DNA from: Pseudorhizobium endolithicum
GTDB lineage: Bacteria; Pseudomonadota; Alphaproteobacteria; Rhizobiales; Rhizobiaceae
Assembly (NCBI RefSeq): GCF_902153245.2
Contig: NZ_CABFWF030000010.1
Span: forward strand, 78,560-142,559
Direction: 5' to 3'
Length of the DNA: 64,000 nucleotides
Below, piece after piece: positions 9,233 to 21,200 of this stretch. The notes beneath the pieces are model-generated. The model was not told the DNA's origin, did not search any database, and worked only from the letters and a program-made list of their open reading frames with translations. The position numbers were made by a program, and so were the translations under genes. How positions within the stretch are numbered: position 1 is the first letter of the stretch; each line of letters opens with the position of its first letter.

Positions 9233-12200
9233 TCACATCATCAAGTCGAAGTTGCTGACATGGATCGCTGAGGCATCAATCTCCTCCGCATCAGGGACGA
9301 AATCTGGCACGACTTTCGTTTCCGGTGGGACAAGAGCAGCGGGCTCATCGGCTGCTGACACGAGCATGGCTGCCGCCACGGAGGAGGAGACCGGGTTGAG
9401 TGTAAAGGACGAGATGTCCTGAGCTCCCCCGCTGAACGTCAAGCGCACGACGGTGATTCCCGCATCAAGATCGACCACGACGGTATCGGTTTCCTGGAAG
9501 TTCGACCACGTCCCGGTTCTTGGAGTCTCGACAGTCACCTCATCGATCTGCGAGCCATTGGTGAAGGAGACGGACACCGAGCGATTTGGTCCACCTGACT
9601 CACCCACGGCCATGGACAGGCTAAGTTCATAGGAACCGGCCTCTTCCACGTTGATGGTGTATTCCAGCCATTCACCGTTGCCGATCCAGCCGACATTGCC
9701 ACCGCTGGTGACCTCCACCGACGAGCCTGCTCTTCCGCCGTTGGTTCCTCCTTGCAAACCGGCTGCGTCATTGTAGGCGACGCCCTGGCCACCCTCGTCG
9801 TAGTCGAGAGCTTCAATTGTCAGTCCTTCAACGTCCAGGACTGGCGCTATGCCACCTACGGGCTGCTGTGTCGGTTGCGCCACCAGGGTAAAGGAGGCTA
9901 GGTCCAGCACATAGCCGTTGCTGGCCAAGGGGCCGTCGAAGGTCAGGCGCAAGGTCTGCACGCCCGCACCCAGCGAGAGCTGGATTGCCCCGCTTTGCGC
10001 AAAGGCGGCACTGGAGAAATTCGCTCCACCTGCGTGACCGTCCGCAAGCGTAACCGTACCAAGAGGCGTCGTCCCATTCAGCGAAACGGCAATGTTGGCA
10101 CCGGTGACCGGTGTCTTGGCATTGGCCGTGAAGGAGTAAACGCCTGCCGCCGGCACGTTGATCGTATATTCCACCCATTCACCCGGCTTAACATGGCCGA
10201 CATCCATACCGGATCCGACCAGTTCCACGGCACGTCCAGGGCGGAAGCTCGTGGCGGCAACACCGCCGTCGAGACCAGGGTTGTCGTTATAGGCGACCCC
10301 CTGTCCACCTTCATCGAAGTTGGAGGCGTCTACGGTGAGCACACCATTGGCGAAGGACGGCGCAGCTCCTCCATACGGGGTTTGCGCAGGTGCGACAGGC
10401 GTCAGGCTGACGGACCGGTAGTCCTGGCTACCGCCAGAGAAGCTCACGCGCATCACCTGCTCGCCCGCCTCAAGACCGACGGTACCGTTGGAGCGCGATG
10501 TAAACGTGCTCCAGCTTGCCATTTGCGGGTTGTCGATCACCTTGGTGACGTAGGGCGTTGCTTCCCCATCCCGATAGAAGGAGACCGTCGCTGAGCGACC
10601 CGCGCCGCCACCATTGGCAAGCATCAGCGCAAGGTTGTAGGCACCGGCGGTTTCGACGCTGACCGTGTATTCCAGCCACTCGCCGTTTTGGATCCAGCCA
10701 ATGTCGCCACTGGAGGTCTGCTCGACATCGCTGCCGGCGCGGCCGCCATTGTTGCCGCCCTGTAGGCCCGCCTGATCATTGTAGGCGACGCCTTGGCCAC
10801 CATTATCGTAGTTGCTGGCATCGATCGTGATGCCGTCCCCATCGACCAGGAACGGCGTTCCCAGAAGAGGCTGCTGTGCAGAGCCGGGTGCGGCATATTC
10901 ATAGATCGTCACGGCGTTCAGTGCCGCGTTGTCTATGTCAGCGACCATGTTGATGCTGATCTGGCCGTTGGTCACGGTGACGACGGCTTCCACCGCGATC
11001 GGATCATCGCCGCCGGCGGCTGCGAAGGGATCAAGATTGTTGATGACTTGCTGACCGTTGATGAAGGCGTCGAACTGGCGCATCCCGGCAGTATTCCAGT
11101 ACGTTTCCTGAGTATGAAGCACCACCACATAGGTGCCATTCGGTACCTGGATGGTCGCCGTCCAGTTGGATCCATCCTCATAGGTCTTGAAGGCTGATCC
11201 CGACGTTGCGTTCGCTCCGTTGGGGTTACCTTGATCATCAGTGCCCGCGCCCGGATTGACGCTGCCGGCAATAGTGACGCGCGGGTCGTTCTGTGCTGCC
11301 AGTGCGACACCGAGTACCGGATCGTTGGCAATGGCGCCGCCTCCGAAATTGATCCCGAATACGTAGTCGCCACGGTTTTCGCCGCCTGGCTCTTCCGGTT
11401 CTTCGGGTTCTTGCGGCGTCGTGTTCGGGTCGAAGAAGTTGACCGTCCCGTCGTTGTCGCCGTCCAGTTGCAGTGCATCATTGATATCGTCGCCATTGGC
11501 GTCGTTTGCCGCCGTCAGTTCGTACGGCTTGACGTTCTTTATGACGAACATGTGGTCGTTGTAGTCGTAATTGCCGGCGCCTGGGTAATCCTGGATACCG
11601 ATATAGGTCCCTTCGATGACATTGCCCTCGGCATCGAGCGCCTGGAAGTATCGGATCAGGTGGCCCTGACTGTCGCCGACGAGGTGACCGAAATTGGGGT
11701 CAATCTTGTTGGCTTCCGGATCGCTCCAGGAAGAATAGGTGGGCCGGCCATCCACGGAGATGTAGATCCCGAACGGACCGTTCTGGTTGATCGTGCCGCG
11801 CGCCACCGCAGCTCCCGCTCCGCCTCCGGAAACCAGTTGATCGGGCAGAACCGTCTGTCCCTGCTGGTCGTCATTGGCAAAGAGGTTGGTGACCGTGGAT
11901 GAATTGAGCCCGTGGAAGCCCAGACGTGCCACATTACCCTGGTTGAGGAAGGCGGCGATCTGGATCACCTCGACCGGCCGGGAGTTGTCCAGCCGCTGGA
12001 GATAGGGCAGCAGGACCTCGTCTCCAACGGTCTCGACTACGCCGCCTCCGGCGAGCTCGCCCTGCGCGATGTCGGTGCTGTAGCCAAAGGCTTCGACGAT
12101 CTGGGCGACCGTTGGTTCGGAATTGTTCTCCGAAAACTCCTGCGCCAGACCCGCCAGCTGGATGACCTTGACCGCATCTGAGAAGTCGTCCGAGGTGATG

Positions 12201-15200
12201 GTCAGGGTCGACTTAAAAAGATCCGCACCGGACGAAGTACCCGAATGCGTGCCGATGAAACGCACGGTGATCTGTGCGCTTGCGCCGGCCGCGATGGTGG
12301 AAGGTACGTTTCCGACGATCTGGAAATTGGCAGGATCTGCGAGGATTACGCTACTGATGTTGAGGGGTGCAAAGCCGTCATTGCTGATAGTGAAGGTGGC
12401 CTCGTTGCGGAAGGCTTGCTGGGTGTTGGCCGGCTGATCGATATTCGTGAAGACCAGACGATCATCTGCGGCCGCATCATCGAGGCCACTGACCCGCAGA
12501 TCCTGGCCGAACCCGACAGGCTCGACGCCCTCTATCACGAACATGTTGTCGTTATAGTCGTAGTTGATGCCGGTGTAGTCCATGATCCCCAGATAGACGT
12601 TGGGGATGACGTTCCCGTCGGCATCCAGGGCCTGGAACATCTTCACCGTGTGCCCCTGCTGAGCCCCTTGAACGAGCACGTCGCCGCGTGGGTTGAGCCG
12701 GGGATCGGTCGAAAGACCGGCCACGGAGATGCCGAAGACCTCGTTGCCGACCCAGTTGTCTGGGATGCGGCCATTGCCGATCGTGGTCGTAGCGTAGCTC
12801 GTGTCGTTACCGGCGTTGGGCAAGAGACGCTGGTTGTCTACGCCCTCGTGGTTCCAGAGCAGGACGTTTTGGCCCTTGTTGCCTGGATTGTGGATGTGAA
12901 CCGTGGCGCCACCAGTGCCGTGGAAGGCAGCGATGTGGGTGATCCTGGCTTCCGAGACGCCGTCAGCCAATTTCCAGTAAGGCGAGAGCACTTCGGTCTC
13001 ATCGGTTTTGGCGAAAACGTCATTCGTGGAAAGAGCAGAATTTTCGCCGCCGCCCGTTAGGCGAAGCCCGTCAATGACGTTGCCGAAGCCGAAGATTTTC
13101 CAGACTTCGTTGACGTTCGGCTCATGCCCGCCCTCGTCACGAGCCTGCCAAAAGCCCGCAAGATCAATCGTTGTCACCGGATCGTCGGCATCATTGGTGA
13201 TGACCTCAAGCTTGCCGGTGAAGACCGTGGAGGTTCCGTCGATGTTGGATGTCGGCGGGGTATAGGCGGCACGATTGAACAGAACGGTCACGTCGATCGC
13301 CTGTCCCGGTGCCAGAACCAGCCCCTCAAAGATCGAGGGGTCGGCGAGGGTAAAGGGACCATCAAGTTCATAGTCGATGAAGCTCAACGGTTCCGTGCCG
13401 GTATTGCTGATCCGCACGGTCCCCGTGTCCTTGAAGTCCCGGTCGGGGGCATCAGGATCGACAGCGTCCGGATTCTCCAGGTAGCTGAAGTGCAGACGGT
13501 TCTCGAAATAGGCAGGATCGAGGCTTTGGACGCCGATATCGGCATTGGCATTACCCGGCGCAGGACTGATGTCGAGGTAGTCGAGCGCGCTTGCTCCAGG
13601 TGCATCCGATACGATCCGCATCCGGTACTGTGTGCCGGCTTCCAGTTCGAGATAAACCGACTGTTCCCCGGCTGTGCCGGTTCCGGGGAAGGCGCTTTCA
13701 TCCACCTCGACGCCGTTGAGGAACCATGTGAGGCCCTGGCCATTAGCCGCATTGGCATTGGCAGCCGTGTCGAGCTTGTAGACGCCGTTCGCATCGACAG
13801 TGAAGAAGAATTCCACGGTGCTGCCGTTGATCGTTTGTGCCGAACCGCCCTGCGTTTCCAGCTCGATGCGGCCACTGCCGGCAATATCGACATAGTCGGG
13901 TTCGAAGACGGCGACCGGCTCCTTCGTGATGCGGAGCTGGTCCACGTTGGGACCGACTCCCCCCGGTGCGGTAAGGGTGATCGTGTTCACCCCGGCGGCG
14001 AGCTGGAGGCTCGCCGACTGGGCGCCCCAGACGGTTTCTGCGGTATTGCTGTTTGCCGCAAACGGCAGGGTCTCGAAAACCTGCCCGTTAACCGAGACTG
14101 TCATCGGCCGGGCAACCTTGCCTGCTCCCAGCGCATAAAGGATATCGATGCCGTAGGTTCCTGCCGCACCGACCTCTACAGTCCAGGTGATGGTTTCGCT
14201 GTCTGGCCCAAGGAAGTCTACGAAGTCGCCTGACTGGTCGCGATCTTCCGAAACGACTGCCGGTGCACCACCGAGCTCGGCGTTCTCCGCTTCGTAGCGA
14301 AGATAAGCGACGCCATCGACGACCACCTCACCATCATTGGGGACGGTTTCCTCCTCTGCCGGGACCAGAACCACCAGTTGATCGATGTTGGGACCGGTGG
14401 CGCTGACCGAACGCAACGTGACGGTGTTCTGACCAGCGGCAAGCGTGACCGGGATCTCAACCTCTGACCACAGTGTCCAGCCATCGACGTCCGGTCCGGT
14501 CGCCGTAGGCGCAAAGGACTGTAGCTTGACGATGGAACCGTTGACTTCGAGCTGAAGAGGCCGGTCGGCGGCCGCGCCGTTGGAATAGCGGAACTTCAAG
14601 ATTGCGCTGCCGGCATTGTCTGCGGCGAAGGTGAAAGTGAGATAGTCGGCATTGGTGGAGCCGAAGTCGGCATAGCCGCCAGGCGTCCCGTCCAGGTTGT
14701 CGGTATTGCCGTCTGTGCCGTAGGCTCCTGGGCGCAAGGCATCCACATAGCCTTCCCCATTCACGCCGGAACCGGTTTCGCGGTTGAAGGCGTCGCGGAT
14801 CTGGATCTGGGCATTGCTTCCAGTCGGCACGGTGACCGACGTGCCGTCCCCGGGGGTACGATCCTCGGCCTGAATAGTTACGAGCGTCACGTATTGCGGC
14901 GTGGTCGGCTCATCGCCCGGCGTGAACTGAACCGTGGTGGCTGCCTCGTTAAGGGCATCGTCAGTCACCCTGATGCGAGCGGTGACGGGGCCGGTGAGGC
15001 CATCGAGGTTGACGGTGAAGCGGTTCTGTCCGTCGAGAGTCACGGTGGTCTCGGGGCCGCCATTGAACGACACCCGGATCGCGGTGATGTCGCTGTCGAG
15101 GCCATTGACCTGGAAGACGGCAGCAAGGGGATCGCTGACATCAAGGGCTACGAGCGCCAGGTTCCCACCCTCGTCTGCGGTGAGGTCTGCAGTGACGCCG

Positions 15201-18200
15201 CCGGGTGCTGGTGTGAGCAGGATGAGCTGGCTCGCTCCGGTGCCGCGGTTGAGCGTCATGAGGTAAAGCTGTCCCGTGACCGGGTTCTGTATGATATCGA
15301 GCGGATCGATGTAATCGTCAATCACGGATCCGTCGGGCCGGCGCAGCACATCGTCGCCGATGATGTTGCCTTCGGCATCGACACGGATCATGCGGACATT
15401 GTCGCCGGTCGAGAACTGGGCAAAGAGGATCGCGCCCTTCAGGTTCGAGCCGAAGGCATTGCCGGTATATTCGATCGCACCGTTTGGCGAGCGGTTGTAA
15501 CCAAGGTTGTAGACGCCATCGAGGTCGTAGTTCTCGTCAGTCTCCACACCCGTCTGATATCCATCGGTATTGCGATTGCCGTCATTGCCGCCGACGACTT
15601 CGTTGGGATCGAGACCGGACGTCGGATTGCCGCCGTTCAGAACGTATTCGTCCCGCAGCACGTTGGGGTGGCCGTAATATTTCCCTTCCTCCACGGTGAA
15701 GAAGTAGTCGTATTGCTTGGGCGAGTTGCTGATGACGGTGTCGAGACCTGGTTGGGTCGGGTCCTGCGGCGTCTTTCCGCCCGAGGCGGTCCCGTTGGTG
15801 GGCACGTAAAGATGACCGTTCGAATGCCATACCAGGTCGTAGGCGTTGCGCACACCCGTGGCGTAGATCTTCAGGACGGCGTCGGCCGCAAATGGGTTGT
15901 ATGAGCCAGGATAAGTACCGTCGTCGTTGAATTGGCTTGCCGGGAAGGTCGTCGTCGGCACGTCCTCCAGATCGACCGGCTCGGTACGCACATCGAACCC
16001 ACCGTTTGGCGCGGTACGGGTTGGGTCGATCTCGAGGATCGCAGCGTTGAGCAGACGTTCGGGGCGGCTGCCCCAAGCGGCATCGGGTGCACCGGCGGCA
16101 GAGTTTGAGCCTTGGCTGAGATATAGCAGATAATCTGGTTCGCCTGCCTGTCCGGCATTCGGGTTGGCTCGGAATTCGAGGCTATTGGTCAGGTGGTCGC
16201 CGCCGGAGCGCGGCAGGCCCCAGATGTAGGTTTCGGCCTGTACACCTTCGAAAGAGCCGCCATCGCCCAAGGTGATCTTGCTCACGCGCCCGGAGAATTC
16301 CGGCGTGTCGAAGGCCTTGGACTCGCGCGGGATCGGGGCGTTGTCGGTGATCCAGATCGTGTTGGGGTCTTCGGGGTCAAAGACGAAGCCGACAATGCCG
16401 CGGCGCTCGCCATTGCCTACGTCCAGATAGTCGTGACTCAAGGTCTCCTGCGAAGCTTTGTTGATGGTGCCGTCGGCATTGACGTCCCAGCGATGGATCT
16501 CGCCGGTGATGGTTGCGACATAAAGCTTGCCGTCCGGCCCGAACTCGATTGCGGTATAGCCGCCTGCGCCATCGGCGAACCCGTTGGGCAGCGTCTGGGT
16601 ACTGAACGCCACTTCCCGCGGCACATCTTCCTGCGCCTCGCCGGTTACGAATGTCGTGGTCAGGTCCTGGAACTGGCGCAGGGCACCATTGGGGTCCGTG
16701 ATGCTTCCCAGGTCCATCACGTCCTGCACTTTGAGGGTATAGCTCGTGTTTTCCTTCAGTTGCTCAAGTGGGCGAATGGTGAGCGAGTCGGCCCCACCGC
16801 TGATCTGTACGTCGATTTCGACCTCCACACCGGTCAGCGTCTCGACGAGCTTGATATTTTCCACATGGGCGATGTTAGGGCCGCGATTGCCGTCCGCCTG
16901 CAGCTGAACCGCGACGACGAAGCTCGAGCTTGGATCAATCCCGGTCGGAAGCGAACCATCTTCACCGATGCTGATCGGCACCTGGCCATCGAGCGAATCG
17001 GCCATGGGTGCGGCGAACAGTGAAAAGTCGAGATCAGCGCTTCGGCCGTCATCGGGCGTCAGGTCGGGGATTTTCTCGATCTCCAGGTACTGGATCTCGG
17101 TGTTATAGCCTCCGATCGAGTCGATGGTCAGTCGGCCGTCCGTTACGGTGACGATGCCGGTGACGAGCGTGGAGCGGAAGCCCTCGCCATCCTGCGCGCT
17201 GTTATAGGCGCTTCCTGTTGGCGACTGACCCTCGAGATTGGCCGGCGTGAAGCCGGGCATGAAGGATTGGCCTTCGACATTAATAACGTAATTGCTGTCA
17301 TAGGCACCGCCCGTGTCCCCGATGGACATCGTCAGCTGATAGGTGCCGTCCTCCAGCGCCATTTCCCACGCGCGTTCATTGGTCGCGGCCGATGCCCCCG
17401 GATATTCGAAATGGGCATAGGTCTTCTGAAGGTTGCTGGCCTCAGCAACGTCGTCCTTGTAGCGCATGGAGCCGTCGGGCTGGGCGAGCGCATTGTGCGT
17501 GACTGTACCGCCTTCCACGTCGACCCAGCCATAGGTGAAGCCGTTGTCGCGATCGCCATAGCCGGCGCCGGTGTCGGCGACGTAGCCTGATGGCGTCTGG
17601 TATCCCGCTGGCGGTGCGAACTGTCCCGAGCCGGGCGCCGGTTCGAAGTTGATTTTGATGATCTCCTCGAAGCGGATCTGCTCGCGTGTGTCGACCGGCT
17701 CGCTGCCATCGCGGCTGACGGTGATGTTGTCGATGTTAGGCCCGTTGGCAATCGTGTTGCTGAACGCGATCGTATTGCTTCCGGCTGCAAGTTCGACGTC
17801 GATCGTGACTTCGGCCCAGCTCGACCAGCCCTGGTCGACGGTGCCCCCCGGTGGAATGGTTGACGGCAGATCAACAGTGTATTCGCGACCTCCCACATCG
17901 ACTGTCATCGGCCGGGTCGTGGTGCCGCCATTGGCGTAGCGAATGGTCAGTTGGTATGTGCCGGCCGAAGGTGCTTCAAGACTGAACGACGCGCTATCGC
18001 CGACGTCATTGCCCATGTCGAGATAACCGGCCCCTTCGTAGCCCGGCCGCAAGCCAAACTCGTCGAAGGCAAGACCAGCCCCGCTGTTGGCGCTTGTTGC
18101 CTGAGGTTCGTTGTTGTCGGGCGTGCGGCCAACCGTATCGGCAGGTGTGCCTGGCGTGGCTTCAACATCGCTGACGTCGAGCTCTTCTCCTTCGATCTCG

Positions 18201-21200
18201 AAGAGGAAGGGCGGCACCACATCGCCGCCAACCTGAATGGGCATGGAGGTGGACGCCTCATTGCCCGCCTCGTCGGTGACATAGACTGTCGCTTGGTAGC
18301 TTCCGGTGGCAAGGCCGGAGCCATCAACGACGAAATCTCCATCGGCATCGGGAAGGACGGTGACGCGCGTATCTCCGCCATCGAAGCTCACCTCGACTTT
18401 GACGATGTCGGCGTCGCGTCCAGCAATGTTGAAATTGATGGAGTCCTTGTTGGCGCCGGTCAGGACGCCGTCTGGGCCTGACAGGAAGAGATTGCCGTCT
18501 TCATCGGCCGATACATCGCCGCTGTTGAGAATGCGGGTGATCTCAAAGGAATCGAGGTTGGGTCCGGTATTGGCCCCAGCAGGAATAGCGAAGGAGATCG
18601 TATTGCTGCCGGCCTGGAGTTGCACGGTGATCGTTTCAAAGCCCCAGTTGTTGAAGCCCTCCGCCGGGCCCTGGCTATTGGTGCCGGTGGCGACGAAGGC
18701 CATCTGGACCGGTGCTGCGCCATTGACGACGAGATCAAGAGGACGAGCGGTATTCGTCGCGTATCGCACCTTGATTTCATAGGCACCGGCTGCCGGCACC
18801 TCGAATGTATATGCGGCGCGGTCGCCGGCGGTGTCGCCGTAATCGAGATAGCCGGTTCCGGTGAAGCCCGGGCGCAAGCCGTCAATCAGGCTCGCATTGT
18901 TGCCGGTCTCGGGATTGTCGGCATCGCGGATGGCAGTGTCAGTATTGTTGCTGTCGGTGTCGAAGCTCGTCACCAGCCCGGACTCGGCCTGGATCAGGAG
19001 GCTGAACGGTTCCTCCGGTTCAGCCCCCGGTTCTGTGACCGTCACCGTGAAGGAGACGGAGTTCGACTCCAAGTCCCCGTCGCTCGCAAAGACTTCGAGG
19101 GTGTAGACACCCGCTGCAACACTGTCAGCGATCTGCAACTGCCCATCTTCAAGCGTGAAGCCTTCCGGCAGACCACTGCCGTCGGCAAGCCTTGCCACAA
19201 CCGTCAGCTCCGCATTGGCATCGGGATCGGTGAAGGCAAGAGGAGCAAGATCGATGCTACCTCCGGCGCCAGACACAAAGCTGACATCAGCGATTTCAGT
19301 GCCGTCGAGCAGCACCGGTGCCTCATTCACGTCGCCCACAGCGATCGTCAGGTCTGTCGTGGTCTGAAGCCCCTGGGCATCGGTGACCATAACGGTGACG
19401 GCGACGGTCTCGGCCGCTTCATGGTCGAGGCTGACTCCGTCGGCCAGCCGGATCTGGTCGCCCTCGATGACAAAGCGGGCGTCGGTCGTCGAATAGGTGA
19501 GCGCTGATGTGTCGCCGTCTGGATCCGTGGCAGACAGGGTACCGATAACGGCGCCTGCGGCGTTTTCGTTCACGAGGTTGGGATCAAGCGAGACGGCCGA
19601 GGGGGCGATCTCCGGTGCCTCGACCTGCGTAAAGGTCAGTTTATCGATCCGCAGATACTCACCGGCGTCGGACTGCCCGGTGATCTGCGCGACCGCGTCT
19701 GCATCGACGAAGACGGCAGTGGTGAAGGTAATGGTCTTCAGGTTGCCTGCCTGCCCGGCATTGCCGCGCGCAAGCGAAGGATTGTCGAAGGTTCCCGCCT
19801 CGTCGAACGCCAAGTTCTGCGCAAGTACCGTGTCCCCGATCTTCAGGGAGAAGCGCGCCGTCCCGTCTGTCTCGTCGTAGACGGTGATCGTGACCTCGTA
19901 CCAGCCTTCGACAATGCCGTTTTGCGAAAGGTTGGTGGAGATGCTGCCGGCTTGGCTCGGATTTGTCCGGATCGCCTGGTTACCCGAAGCACCCGGCGCG
20001 GCAGCGGCGTAAAAGCCGCTCGCCTGGCCGAGGCCGGTAAAGGCTTCTGCTTCGACTGTGATGACGTCACCGACCGTTGGACCGGCGATGAGGAAAGGCA
20101 ACTGCAATTCGGCGCGTGCCCCGTGAGGATCTGTGGCAACGATGGTGATAATGCTGGCAGCCTCGCGCGGCGTACCGACGATCACGCCCTCTTCGTTGAG
20201 GCTTAGACCCGCAGGTAAGCCTTCAACGGAAAGCACCAGCTGCTCATTATCGGCATCGGAAAAGGCATCTGCGAAGAGATAGAGGTCAATACCCTCGATT
20301 TCCTGACCCACTTTGCCGAAGAAGGGTTCGAAGGCGGCGTTCGCATCGACGACCGGGGCGTCGTTGACGTCCTCGACGGTCAACTGGAAACTGTCTGAGG
20401 TTTGAGCCTGGCCATCGCTGGCGGTCACCGTCACCAAATAATTTCCAGGGGCGACGTCGAGCTGCCCGACCAGGCTTCCCTCGACGATCTGAAGGCCTGC
20501 GAAACTCGGCATCGGATTCCCGAGAGCATCAACGACCGTAACCGTGTAGGTCAGGTTGTCGCCGTCCCGGTCGATGAAGGGCAGGTCAATCTCCAGGGGC
20601 CCGCGCTCGGGCAAGGTCACGTCTGCGATACCGCCTGCCAAGACGTCCGGCGCATTGTTGGATTCCCCTGCCGCGTCACCGTCGAGCAGCTGAACATTCT
20701 TGAAGCTGACCGATCCGATGCCATCGCCTGCGTAGTCATCATCGGCGATGAAGACCAGCGAGCTGATCGTCTTGCCCGCATGCGCCGACAGATCAATGGC
20801 CACCTGGATTGTCTGTCCCGGGCTGCCCGCACCATTGCGCAGGTCGATAAAACCTGCCTGGCCCTGGCTGCCGCCGATCTGGTAGACGGAACCGTCCGAC
20901 ATTTCGAAGGGCGAATCATCGTCGTCAAATCCGATGGCAAGGATCTCCGGCAGCGTGTCGCCGATTGTCACCGTCGCGACAAGCTTGGTGCCGGTGGTGA
21001 TGACGTAATCGCCTCCGATCGGCGCACGCTTCCAAAGATTGCCGTCCAGATGAAGGGTGGCACCTTCGTCGGCGACACTCGCTCCGGCTCCCCGGTCCTG
21101 CGTGCTGTAGGAGGTGAGTGTGGCTGCGTCGAAGACGACATTGCGGGGAGCGACCTGCTCCGCAACGTCGATAACGGCGATCGTGACCGTTTCGGCAGTC

